Shown piece by piece: positions 43,421-54,832 of a stretch of DNA of 64,000 nucleotides. This DNA is from Stomoxys calcitrans. Lineage: Eukaryota > Arthropoda > Insecta > Diptera > Muscidae. The position numbers and the translations under genes were made by a program. Location: contig NC_081552.1 of assembly GCF_963082655.1 (NCBI RefSeq), forward strand, positions 99,397,823 to 99,461,822, given 5' to 3'. Position 1 is the first letter of the stretch. Every line of letters begins with the position of its first letter. The notes under the pieces are model-generated. The model worked only from the letters and a program-made list of their open reading frames with translations. It did not search any database and was not told where the DNA came from.

Positions 43421-44427
43421 TTTTTATATCCTCCACCATAGGATGGGGGGTATACTAATTTCGTCAATCTGTTTCGAAATATTCGTCTGAGACCCCATAA
43501 AGTATACATATTCTTGATTGTCGCGACATTTTATGTCGATCTAGCCATGTGCGTCCGTCCGTCTGTCTGTCGAAAGCACGCTAACTTTCGAAGGAATAAA
43601 GCTAGCCGCTTGAAATTTTGCACAAATACTTCTTATTAGTGTAGGTCGGTTGATATTGCAAATGGGAAATATCGGTTCATGTTTTGATATAGCTGCCATA
43701 TAAACCGATCTTGGGTTTTGACTTCTTGAGCCTATAGAGGGCGCAATTCTCATCCGATTTGACTAAAATTTTGCACATACTGTTTTAGTATCACTTCTAA
43801 CTAATGGGTTATGTATGGTTCAAATCGGTCCATAACCTGGTATAGCTGCCATATAAACCGATCTTGGGTCTTGACTTCTTGAGCTTCTAGAGTGCTCAAT
43901 TCTTACCCGATTTGGCTGAAATTTAGCATGACGTATTTTGTTATGTAATCCAACAACTGTGCTAAGTATGATTCAATTCGCTTCATAACCTGATATAGCT
44001 GCCATATAAACCGATCTGGGATCTTGACCTCTTGAGCCTCTGGAGGTCGAAATTATTATCCGATTTGCCTGAAATTTTGTACAACGGGTCCTCTTATGAC
44101 CATCAACATACGTGTTTATTATGGTCTGAATCGGTCTATAGCCCGATACAGCTCCCATATAAATCGGACTCTCTATTTTACGTCTTGAGCCCCCAAAGGG
44201 CGCAATTCTTATTCGAATTGACTGACATTTTATACGGTCTCCAACATATAATTTAATTGTGGTTTAAACCGGATCATATCTTGATATCGCTCTAATAGCA
44301 GAGCAAATCTTTTCTTATATCATTTTTTGCCTAAGAAGAGATGTCGGGAAAAGAACTCGACAAATGCGTTCCATGGTGGAGGGTATATAAGATTCGGCCC
44401 GGCCGAACTTAGCACGCTTTTACTTGT
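43421..44427 (+). mobile_element. HINE-A, about 3 CTRs
   Basis: Both ends are present: TTTTTATATCCTCCACCATA, and hairpin TTCGGCCCGGCCGAA plus CACGCTTTTACTTGT. The microsatellite is minimal (GTCCGTCCGTCTGTCTG). Confidence 0.85.
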
Positions 44428-44607
44428 TAAAACTGATTTTTGACACACAAAAAAGAAGTTCCATGTATTAAAAAGGCCTGCTCTAATTTATGGACAGTTA
44501 GAATTTGTGAGAGTTCGAATTTCCAAAAGTCTACAGTGTATATAAAGTGCAAAACACATAAAATATGCGAATGTGAACTTTTATGGGCCTATAGGTTTTT
44601 ATAAAAA

Positions 44608-46391
44608 ACAAGTAAAAGCGTGCTAAGTTCGGCTGGGCCGAGTCTTATATACCCTCCACCATGGATCACATTTGCCGAGTTCTATTCCCGGCATCTCTTC
44701 TTAGGCAAAAATGGGATATAAGAAAAGATTTGCTCTGCTATTAGAGCGATATCAAGATATGGTCCGGTTTGGACCACAATTAAATTATATGTTGGAGACA
44801 TGTGTAAAATGTCAGCCAATTCGAATAAGAATTGCGCTCTTTGTGAGCTCAAAAAGTAAAATAGAGAGATCGATTTATATGGGAGCTGTATCGGGCTATG
44901 GACCGATTCAGACCATAACAAACACGTATGTTGTTGGTCATGAAAGAATCCGTCGTACAAAATTTCAGGCAAATCGGATAATAATTGGGACTTCTAGAGG
45001 CTCAAGAAGTCAAGATCCCAGATCGGTTTATATGGCAGCTATATCAGGTTATGAACCGTCTTGTACTTTATTTGACATAGTTGTTGAAAGTAACAATAAA
45101 AAACATCTTGCGAAATTTCAGCCAAATTGGATAAGAATTGCGCCCTCTAGAGGCTCAGGAAGTCAAGACTCAAGATCGGTTTATATGACAGCTATATGAG
45201 GTTATAAACCGATTTGAACCATACTTGGCATAGTTGTTGGATATCGTAACAAAACACGTTATGCAAAATTTCATTCCAATCGGATAAGAATTGCGCACTC
45301 TAGAGGCTCAAGAAGTCAAGACCCAAGATCGGTTTATATGGCAGCTATATCAGGATATGAACCGATTTAAACTATACTTGGCACAGTTGTTGGATATCAT
45401 AACAAAACACGTCGTGCAAAATTTCATTCCAATCGGATAAGAATTGCGCACTCTAGAGGATCAAGAAGTCAAGACCCCAGATCGGTTTATATGGCAGCTA
45501 TATCAGGTTATGAACCGATTTAAACCATACTTGGCATAGTTGTTGGATATTATGACAAAACACGTCGTGCAAAATTTCATTCCAATCGGATAAGAATTGC
45601 GCACTCTAGAGGCTAAAGAAGTCAAGACCCAAGATCGGTTTATATGGCAGCTATATCAGGTTATTGACCGATTTGAACCATACTTGGCACAGTTGTTGGA
45701 TATAATAACAAAACACTTCGTGCAAAATTTCATTTCAATCGGATAAGAATTGCGCACTGTAGAGGCTCAAGGAGTCAAGACCCAAGATCGGTTTATATGG
45801 CAGCTATATCAGGTTATAAACCGATTTGAACCATACTTGGCACAGTTGTTGGATATCATAACAAAACACGTCGTGCAAAATTTCATTCCAATCGGATAAG
45901 AATTGCGCACTCTAGAGGCTCAAGAAGTCAAGACCCAAGATCGGTTTATATGGCAGCTTTATCAGGTTATAAACCGATTTAAACCATACTTGGCACAGTT
46001 GTTGGATATAATAACAAAACAAGTCGTGCAAAATTTCATTCCAATCGGATAAGAATTGCGCGCTCTAGAGGCTCAAGAAGTCAAGACCCAAGATCGGTTT
46101 ATATGGCAGCTATATCAAAACATGGACCGATATGGCCCATTTACAATACCAACCGACCTACACTAATAAGAAGTATTTGTGCAAAATTTCAAGCGGCTAG
46201 CTTTACTCCTGCGGAAGTTAGCGTGCTTTCGACAGACAGACGGACGGACGGACGGACATGGCTAGATCGACATAAAATTTCACGACGATCAAGAATATAT
46301 ATACTTTATGGGGTCTCAGACGAATATTTAGAGTAGTTACAATCAGAATGACGAAGTTAGTATACCCCCCATCTTTTGGTGGAGGGTATAA
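44608..46391 (-). mobile_element. HINE-A, about 8 CTRs
   Basis: The hairpin is TTCGGCTGGGCCGAG. CTR starts at 45326, 45480 and 45633 give a 153-154 bp period in a highly homogeneous array. The 162-codon ORF at 44711-45199 is leader plus CTR translation. The 5' end TTTTGGTGGAGGGTATA abuts the next HINE end without a spacer. Confidence 0.9.
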
Positions 46392-46505
46392 AACAAGTAA
46401 AATTGTGCTAAGTTCGGCCGGGCCGAATCTTTTATACCCTCCACCATGGATCGCATTTGTTGAGTTCCTTTCCCGGCATCTCTTCTTAGGCAAAAAAGGA
46501 TATAA
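46392..46505 (-). mobile_element. HINE-A 3'-end piece (114 bp)
   Basis: ACAAGTAAAATTGTGCTAAG, hairpin, TTTTATACCCTCCACCATGG and the leader up to AAAAAAGGATATAA, cut exactly where another HINE-A end starts. Confidence 0.8.
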
Positions 46506-47225
46506 AACAAGTAAAAGCGTGCTAAGTTCGGCTGTGCCGAGTCTTATATACCCTCCACCATGGATCGCATTTGTCGAGTCCTTGCGACGGTATCTCTTTT
46601 TAGGCAAACAAACGATAAAAGAAAAGAATTTCTATGTTATTGGAACAATATCAAGTAGTGGTTCATTTCGGACCATAATTGAACTGAATATTGGAGACCA
46701 TAGTAGAAGTCATTATGTAAAACTTCAGCCAAATCCGTTAGGAATTGCGCATTTTAGAGGCCGAAGAAGAAAAATAGGCAAATCGGTTTATAGAGCTGTA
46801 TTAGGTTATAAACCGATTCATGCCATATTCGACACGTATGGTAAAGGATAGAGAGAAGCCGTTGTACAAAATTTTAGACAAATCGGGTAATACTTGCGCC
46901 CTCTAGAGGCTCAAGAAGTCAAGATCCCAGATCGGTTTATATGACAGCTATATCAGGTTATGAAGCGATTTGAACCATACTTGGCACAGTTGTTGGATAT
47001 CGTAGCAAAACACGTCGTGCCAAAATTCATTCAAATCGGATAAGAATTGCGCCCTCTAGAGGCTCAAGGAGTCAAGACCCAAGATCGGTTTATATGACAG
47101 CTATATCAGGTTATGAACCGATTTGAACCATTCTTGGCATAGTTGTTGGATATTATGACAAAACACGTCGTGCAAAATTTCATTCCAATCGGACAAGAAT
47201 TGCACACTCTAGAGGCTCAAGAAGG
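46506..47225 (-). mobile_element. HINE-A (leader variant), truncated
   Basis: It starts ACAAGTAAAAGCGTGC with hairpin TTCGGCTGTGCCGAG. The leader is the variant with GGCAAACAAACGATAAAAG. About two CTRs follow, and it stops at 47225 without the core or 5' end. Confidence 0.8.
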
Positions 47226-47573
47226 GCATTGGGGGCATATCTCATCATATATCTAGCGGACCACCTCATCCCAAAACGGTGATCAATTACAATGACCTAA
47301 CGGGACACTGTGTGATTTAAGTAATGTGTAGGCCGCCATAGCCCCGAAATTATAACATTCAGCGGGAAAGCAGGAGTTGCAAACCTTAACGATAAGGTTG
47401 CAACCGTTTTTAGCTCACCGATAGACGAGACCAAACGACATGCTGGGTAACACTTTTTTGTTCAAGAGTTTTACATAATAAGAACTATCGCCACCGCTCC
47501 AAATATATAGACTGGCAAAATAGTTTTTTACCACAGAAAATCGTTTAATATGGCAATTTAATATGATTTAAAA
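47226..47573. other. Unassigned stretch
   Basis: No ORF, LINE motif or repeat was recognised. The first bases (GGCATTGGGGGCATATCTCA, ACCACCTCATCCCAAAA) are faintly class C-like. Confidence 0.4.
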
Positions 47574-48786
47574 ACAAGTAAAAAGGCGTTAAGTTTGGCC
47601 GGGCTGAACTTTGGATACCAACCACTTCGGGCATATATGTAAGCCACCTTTCATCAAAATTCGGCGAAAATTTCATACCTTCCATAGCAGTTATACCGAA
47701 ATATGTTCCGATTTGGACCAAATTCTAATAAACACTGGTCATTCAATTGTACATATCAAACGAGTGACCTTTTAAGTAGCTATATCTAAATATAAACCAA
47801 TCTGAACCATATACGAAACGGATGTCGAAAAACCTAACATAAGTCACTGTGTCAAATTTCAGTGAAATCGTATTATAAATGCGTCTTTTATGGGGCCAGG
47901 ACTTTAAATCGAGATATCGGTCTACATGGCAGCTATATCCTAATCTGGACCGATTTAAGTCAATTTGCAGAAAAATGTCGAAGGGCCTAACACAAAGCAC
48001 TGTCCCAAATTTCAGCGACATCGGACAATATGGGCCCAAAACCTTAAATCAAGAAATCGGTCTATATGACAGCTGCATCCTAATCTAAACCGATCAGGGC
48101 CAAATTTAAGAAAGATGTCGAAGGTCCTAATACAACTCACTGTCCCAAATTTCATCACAATTGGATAATAAATGTGGCTTTTACGGGCCTAAGACCCCAA
48201 ATCGGAGGATCGGTCTATATGACAGCTATATCCAAATCTGAACCGATCAGAGCCAAATTTAAGAAAGATGTGGAAGGGCCTAATACAACTCACTGTCTCA
48301 AATTTCAGCAAAATCGGATAATAAATGTGGCTTTTACGGGCCTAAGATCCTAAATCGGAGGATCGGTCTATATGGCAGCTATAACTAAATCTGAACCGAT
48401 CTAAATTAACGAAGAAAGTCGAAGGGCCTGGCACAACTCACTGTCAAAAATTTCAGCAAAATCAGGCTTTTATGGGCCTAAAAACCTAAATTGGCGGATC
48501 AGTCTATATGGGGGCTGCATCAAGATATAGTCCGATATAGCCCATCTTGGAACTTAACCTGCTTATGAACAAAAAAGAATCTGTGTAAAGTTTCAACTCA
48601 ATATCTCTATTTTTAAAGATTGTAGCGTGATTTCAACAGACAGATGGACGGACATGTCTAGATCGTCTTAGATTTTTACGCTGATCAAGAATATATATAC
48701 TTTATAGGGTCGGAAATGGATAATTTGAGATGTTGCAAACGGAATGACAAAATGAATATACCCCTATCCTTCGGTGGTGGGTATAA
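47574..48786 (-). mobile_element. HINE-B, near complete
   Basis: It runs from ACAAGTAAAAAGGCGTTAAG with hairpin TTTGGCCGGGCTGAA to CTATCCTTCGGTGGTGGGTATA, with five or six CTRs and a short microsatellite (GACAGATGGACGG). Confidence 0.85.
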
Positions 48787-48930
48787 AATAAGACTAAATG
48801 ATGACTATTTAATATGTAGTCATATGGTAAGGTGGTTGTCTATGAATGACTATTCATAGACTAATAATGATCCCGTGGTGAAAATATGGTACAACATTTT
48901 TAGAAACGCCCTAATTTTTAGAAACGCCAG

Positions 48931-49886
48931 TTCTCGGAGATAGGTGGTGCGATTTAAGCGAAATTTCGTGTGCTTTCATATAGTATCCTAAACATAAAAA
49001 TTTTGTATCCAAATTTCGGATGGGGTACCGATGGGGGACGCCCCACCCAAAAACCTACCAAAAATATATATAGACCAATCACGACAATGTGGGACTCAAA
49101 TGAAAGGTATTTAAGATTAGAAAACCTATCTGATTTCCAATTGTCGGACCAAGTGTTTGTGGAACCACCCCAACCCCCAAAACACCCCTAAATCGGACAT
49201 ATTAACCAACCATGGCAATATGGGAATCAAATGAAAGGTATTTGCGAGTAGAATACGAATCTGATATCCAAATGTGGGACCACGTTTCTGGGGGTTCACC
49301 CCTTCCCCAAAACACCCCCAAACAGGACTTATTTACTGACCATGGGAATATGGGGCTTAAATAAGAGGTATTTGAACGTAGAATACGAATCTGATATCCA
49401 AATATGGGACCAAGTGTTTGGGAGGCCGCCTCTACCCAAAGGGGACAAATTTTCGCCCATAGCAACATGGGGCTCAAACGAAAGGTCTTTGGGAGTAAAG
49501 GACGAATCTGATATTACTATTCGGGAAAAGTGTCTATGGAGCCACCCCACCCCGAAAAACCACCTAAATAGAGAGTATTTGCTGACTATTGACAATATTA
49601 GGCTCAAATAAGAGGGATTTTAGAATAGAACACGAATCCGATATATATTTTCAAGGCCTACTCATTGAGTGACCGCCCATTACACAAAACACCCCCAAGC
49701 CGTTCATGTTTACCAACTATGGAAATATGGGGCTCAAATTAAAGGTATTTGGAAGTATACAACGTATTTGATATCAGCATTAGGGACCAACTGTCTAGGG
49801 GACGTCCCACCACAATAACAACCCCCAAATAGGACGTATTTGCTCACCAAAACAATTTGGGTCTTAAAGAGAGTGGAACTAAATAT
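48931..49886 (+). repeat. Class C array, cut by HINE-A
   Basis: About seven units of about 130 bp, marked by GGGACTCAAATGAAAGGTAT and GGGCTCAAACGAAAGG variants plus GGGACCAAGTGTTTGGGAGG. It begins much like the array at 32421 (GATAGGTGGTGCGATTTAAG) and is cut by the HINE-A at 49887. Confidence 0.75.
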
Positions 49887-51219
49887 TTTTATACCCTCCA
49901 CCATAAGATGGGGGGTATACTAATTTCGTCATTCTGTTTGTAACTACTCGAAATATTCGTCTGAGACCCCATAAAGTATATATATTCTTGATCGTCGTCA
50001 CATTTTATGTCGATCTAGCCATGTCCGTCCGTCTGTCCGTCCGTCCGTCCGTCTGTCTGTCGAAAGCACGCTAACTTCCGAAGGAGTAAAGCTAGCCGCT
50101 TGAAATTTTGCACAAATACTTCTTATTAGTGTAGGTCGGTTGATGTTGTAAATGGGCCATATCGGTCCATGTTTTGATAAAGCTGCCATATAAACCGATC
50201 TTGGGTCTTGAATTCTTGAGCCCCTAGAGTGCGCAATTCTTATCCGATTGGAATGAAATTTTGCACGACGTGGTTTCCTATGATATCCAACAACTGTGTC
50301 AAGTATAGTTCAAATCGGTCCATAACCTGATATAGCTGCCATATAAACCGATCTGGGGTCTTGACTTCTTGAGCCTCTAGCGTGCGCAATTCTTATCCGA
50401 TCAGAATGAAATTTTGCACGACGTGTTTTGTTATGATATCCAACAACTGTTCCAAGTATGGTTCAAATCGGTCCATAACCTAATATAGCTGCCATATAAA
50501 CCGATCTTGGGTCTTGACTTCTTGAGCCTCTAGAGTGCGCAATTCTTATCGGATTGAAATGAAATTTCGCACGACGTGTTTTGTTATTATATCCAACAAC
50601 TGTGCTAAGTATGGTTCAAATCGGTCCATAACCTGATATAGCTGCCATATAAACCGATCTTGGGTCTTGACTTCTTCAGCCTCTAGAGTGCGCAATTCTT
50701 ATCCGATTGAAATGAAATTTTGCAAGACGTATTTTATTTTTACTTTCAACAACTGTGTCAAATAAGGTTCAAATCGGTTCATAACCTGATATAGCTGCCA
50801 TATAAACCGATCTGGCATCTTGACTTCTTGAGCCTCTAGAGGTCGCTATTATTATCCGATTTGCCTGAAATTTTGTACTACGGATCCTCTCATGACCATC
50901 AACATACGTGTTTATTATGGTCTGAATCGGTCTATAGCCCGATACAGCTCCCATATAAATCGATCTCTCTATTTTACTTCGTGAGCCCCAATGGGCGCAA
51001 TTCTTATAAGAATTGGCTGAAATTTTACACAGGTCTCCAACATATAATTTAATTGTGGTCCGAACCGGACCATATCTTGATATCGTTTTAATAGCAGAGC
51101 AACTCTTTTCTTATATCCTTTTTTGTTTTGCCTAAGAAGAGATGCCGGGAAAAGAACTCGACAAATGCGATGGTGGAGGGTATATAAGATTCGGCCCGGC
51201 CGAACTTAGCACGCTTTTA
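49887..51219 (+). mobile_element. HINE-A at the left end of composite copy 1
   Basis: 5' end TTTATACCCTCCACCATAAG, core variant GATCGTCGTCACATTTT, microsatellite GTCCGTCTGTCCGTCC, about five CTRs, and a 3' end in which ACGCTTTTA runs into a T-run instead of CTTGT. The copy at 58303 shares the core variant, microsatellite pattern and altered 3' junction, but its leader half is of another subtype. Confidence 0.85.
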
Positions 51220-52170
51220 TTTTTTTTTTTTTAGTTTTACGGCCAATATCCCAAACCCGACACATTTACTGACTTTTGTAATAAGGGGTTTAAATAAGAT
51301 TAGAAAACGATTTTGATATTCATTTTTGAGGCCAATGGTAAAATGGTTCAAATAAATGATATATAGATATATGAGAATAGAGCACGTTGCTGATATATTT
51401 TCAGGGCTTAATGTTGGGGGACCATGTTGGATAATATTGGAGGCCACGGTAGCGCAGAGGTAAGCATGTCCGCCTATGACGCTGAACCAATTTTCTGGGG
51501 GTCTACCCCTTTCCCAAAATACCCCGCAAACAGCAATTTTTTACTGACCATCGCAATATGGGGCTCAAATAAAGGTATTTGGGAGTAGAATAAAAATTTG
51601 ATATCCAAATGTAGGACCATGTATTTAGGGCATCACCCCTTCCCCAAAATACCACCCAAAGGTTAAAAATTTTTCGACCATACCAATATGTGGCTCAAAT
51701 GATAGGTATTTGAAATTAGAAAACAAATTTGATAACTAATTTCGAGGCAATGAGTTTGGGGGACGCCTCATCTTGTAAACTTCCCTTAAATCAATGGCAA
51801 TATGGGGTTTAAATAAATGGTATTTGAGAGAAGAGCACGATGCTGATATTTTTTCAGGGCCAAGTATCTGGAGGACCACCTTGCCCTCAAAAACACCCCT
51901 AAATCAGATAACATGAGAATATCGGGCTGAAATAAAGTATTTTAAGAATGAAGTACACCTTACATCCAAACTTAGGGATCATATGGGATTCAGGTAAAGG
52001 CACTTATATTGTTAAACTGTTAGTCAAGCGATATACTATTTTCGTAGCATGGTATTTCACTAAAAGCTCTTTAATTTTCGAAAAAAAAATATTCCAATTA
52101 AAATTTTGTTCCATATAAAGTAAAAGAAGGCGCAGCGGAGCGGTCTAAAACGCAGCTATACCCAAAAAAA
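51220..52170 (+). repeat. Class C array within composite copy 1
   Basis: About six units (TATGGGGCTCAAATAAAGGT, TATTTGGGAGTAGAATAAAA), ending AAAGTAAAAGAAGGCGCAGC at about 52120-52140. Copy 2 at 60110 matches closely but lacks a 20-bp segment (ACCACCCAAAGGTTAAAAAT). A tRNA-like piece is embedded at 51442-51487. Confidence 0.75.
51442..51487 (+). ncRNA. tRNA-like 5' half (A box only)
   Basis: GGCCACGGTAGCGCAGAGGT, AAGCATGTCCGCCTATGACG and CTGAAC look like the D-arm and anticodon-arm half of a tRNA-derived SINE head, with a pol III A box TAGCGCAGAGG. The B box half is absent. Confidence 0.4.
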
Positions 52171-52704
52171 TTAAAAATGCCACCTATGTGGGGTCCAATT
52201 TGCTAATTTAAATGCAATTTTTAAGCCGAAGACCTAAATGATTGATCAATATAGACGCTAATCGAAATACGAAATGAGCTCAAAAATATAATCAGAAAAT
52301 CAGTCTATATGGAGTCTATACCATAATCGTAACCAACCCATGTGTCTGGGGGCCAAAATTTTTTTAGAAGCAATAAAATTAGCAACATTTTAAGAATCGC
52401 ATAGTAGGATAGAAATGGAAGAAAATTGTAAAATAGCTGCCATTTAAGAATGGCTGGTCTAACTCCTTGTAGTTCTAACCGGCTAGAGCTGAGGTGTAAA
52501 CAAGATTATGTGCAAAATTTCAAGGCCCAACTGGTCCGGGCGGCTTTTGGCAGGCTCCTAAATTTATTCATCTCAACAATTCAAAAATCTGTGCCAAAAA
52601 TCCTTGGAAAAAAATTCGCTATAAACTTTAACCATAAAAAATTTGTGGGTCGGATATAAAATATTTCAATACATTGCAAACGAAATAGGAGTTAATTGAA
52701 ATAA
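52171..52704. other. Unassigned DNA in composite copy 1
   Basis: CTR-like phrases (AATCAGTCTATATGGAGTCT) suggest an old HINE relative. A 69-codon frame at 52450-52659 is conserved in copy 2 at 61319-61528, but it shows no domain and its conservation is explained by the recent duplication. Confidence 0.4.
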
Positions 52705-53276
52705 AACAATTAAAATTGTGCTATGTCGGCCGGGCCGAATCTTAGGAACCCACCACCATGGATTCTGCTAAAAATTTATACAATATAAATTTTGTTGAAG
52801 GACAAAATTTTATTCTGCATACCAAACCTCTGTTAAACCAGTAAACATTAAAGCTTCTAGGAACTGAACAAGGATAATCGCTTTACATGGGTGGTCAAGA
52901 GACCGGCTCAGGTTATTGACCGATTTGAACCGTACTAGGCACAGTTGTTAGAAGTTATAACAGAACACTTGTAAGGACCCAAGAAGTTAAATCGGGAGAT
53001 CGGTTTATATGGGAGCTATAACTTAATCTGAACCGATATGACCCATTTTCAATCCCAAACGACATCAATATTTAGTATCTGTGCAAAATTTCAAGCGGCA
53101 TGCAGTACGCGTTCGACCACTATCGTGATTTTGACAGATGGACGGACATGGCTAGATCGACTCAGAACGTCGAGACGATCAAACATTATGGGGTCTTAAA
53201 AGAATATTTCGAGGTGAGGTGTTGCGAATGGAATGACTGGAGAAGTATACCTCCATCCTATGGTGGTTGGTATAAA
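52705..53276 (-). mobile_element. HINE-D copy
   Basis: It starts ACAATTAAAATTGTGC with hairpin region TCGGCCGGGCCGAA and TTAGGAACCCACCACCATGG. It has one CTR-like unit (GATCGGTTTATATGGGAG), a short GACGGACATGGCTAGATCGA core and ends CCATCCTATGGTGGTTGGTA. It has the HINE architecture in compact form. Compared with copy 2, TCGGCC has lost one T and the core has lost about 10 bp. Confidence 0.75.
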
Positions 53277-53379
53277 AATAATGCCGACAATGGTGTCAAG
53301 CGTTGCCACTTAAATTTCTTTTTGCCATTTTCCTCACTATAAACGGAGTACCCGTTTTCCTCCAGCGTTTCGCCGACGT

Positions 53380-54210
53380 TTTTATACCCTTCACCATTGG
53401 ATGGGGGGTATACTAATTTCGTCATTCTGTTTGTAACTACTCGAAATATTCGTCTGAGACCCCATAAAGTATATATATTCTTGATCGCCGTGACATTTTA
53501 TGTCGATCTAGCCATGTCCGTCCGTCCGTCCGTCTGTCTGTCGAAAGCACGCTAACTTCCGAAGGAGTAAAGCTAGCCGCATGAACTGTGCCAAGTTTGG
53601 TTCACATCGGTCAATAACCTGATATAGCTGCCATATAAACCGATCTTGGGTCTTGACTTCTTGAGCCTCTAGAGTGCCCAATTCTTATCCGATTGGAATG
53701 AAATTTTGCTCGACGTGTTTTGTTATGATATCCAACAACTGTGCCAAGTATGGTTCAAATCGGTCCATAACCTGATATAGCTGCCATATAAACCGATCTG
53801 CGATCTTGACTTCTTGAGCCTCTAGAGGTCGCAATTATTATCCGATTTGCCTGAAATAATGTAAGACGGATCCTCTCAAGACCATCAACATACGTGTTTA
53901 TTATGATCTGAATCGGTCTATAGCCCGATACAGCTCCCATATAAATCGATCTCTCTATTTTACTTCTTGAGCCCCCAAAGGGCGCAATTCTTATTCGAAT
54001 TGGCTGACATTTTACACAGGTCTCCAACATATAATTTAATTGTGGTCCAAACCGAACCATATCTTGATATCGCTCTAATAGCAGAGCAAATCTTTTCTCA
54101 TATCCTTTTTTGCCTAAGAAGAGATGACGGGAAAAGAACTCGACAAATGCGATCCATGGTGGAGGGTATATAATATTCGGCCCGGCCGAACTTAGCACGA
54201 TTTTACTTGT
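53380..54210 (+). mobile_element. HINE-A at the right end of composite copy 1
   Basis: 5' end TTTATACCCTTCACCATTGG; an internal deletion joins GCTAGCCGC directly to a CTR (ATGAACTGTGCCAAG); two CTRs; 3' end CACGATTTTACTTGT. The same deletion junction is seen in copy 2 at 62460. Confidence 0.85.
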
Positions 54211-54244
54211 TTTATATAGAGTTTGACAACATTCCGCTTGAAAC

Positions 54245-54515
54245 GAACAGAAAATTTGGCAGTGAAGGCCAGAGTACTGCCGTCAATAAACTTGGTTAAC
54301 CTGAAGCCTTTCTGGTTAATGTAGTCCGAGTTAAGGTCGTGGATAACGAACAAGAGTGTAAGACTGTGGAACAGCGAAACATTCGCTAGGATGACGAAAA
54401 TCCTATGGGAAGATCCGGATCGGGAGAAGGAGAGGCTATTACTGAAAGGAAGAACGAAGGTCTGTACAGCTTTCGGTATTAAACAGGACACATAGGTCTA
54501 CGAGCAAAATCGGTG
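54245..54515 (+). pseudogene. LOA-like LINE fragment (ORF2 C-terminal part)
   Basis: It translates as LPSINLVNLKPFWLM, SELRSWITNKSVRLWNSETF, ARMTKILWEDPDREKERLLL and KGRTKVCTAFGI with one stop. It aligns with 31245-31500 of the other copy, after the RNase H. No ends are preserved. Confidence 0.7.
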
Positions 54516-54730
54516 CCGTCTTCAACCGAAAGCTCGCTCTCCAATAGGGCAATGTCCTGATCGCCATTGAAGACATATCCGTCCGGCACATACTCCTTCG
54601 CCTCATCTTTGGTTTGTAGTCGCGCCACGCCAGCGCTCTTCCACAGACTTCAGTCACGATCCATGCGGGGGGACTCGATGCCCAACACAAGAAATCCTTC
54701 GACTCATTGGCGTAACCGAAAACTTTGAGT
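54516..54730 (-). other. Unrecognised, possibly frameshifted coding remnant
   Basis: Read leftwards, one frame gives FGYANESKDFLCWASSPPAW and a second then gives DEAKEYVPDGYVFNGDQDIA plus LLESELSVEDG. Both look protein-like in composition and meet at a plausible frameshift. I do not recognise the family. It could be a host-gene pseudogene fragment or part of a transposon. Confidence 0.25.
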
Positions 54731-54832
54731 TCATTCTTTTAATAGGTTTCGACCAACCGGTATCGTATGTTTTGGGCGTCTTCCTTGTGCTCTAATCGTT
54801 AGTGGGAATCATGCCTCCTGAAGAGCCCCTAC

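Larger units (their letters stand above)
49887..54210 (+). mobile_element. HINE-bounded composite block, copy 1
   Basis: In order: HINE-A (49887-51219), class C array (51220-52170), unassigned DNA, HINE-D (52705-53276), about 103 bp of unique DNA and HINE-A (53380-54210). The same succession with near-identical sequence is at 58303-63081. Similarity ends at the outer HINE ends on both sides. Left flank: class C repeat. Right flank: LOA-like LINE. Confidence 0.8.

Noticed and set aside
44711..45199. 162-codon ORF, and similar ORFs at 4065-4508, 53755-54198 and 44682-44972
   Set aside because: They are translations of HINE-A leader and CTR units in several frames and strands; the same peptides recur in every copy and no start context or domain is present.
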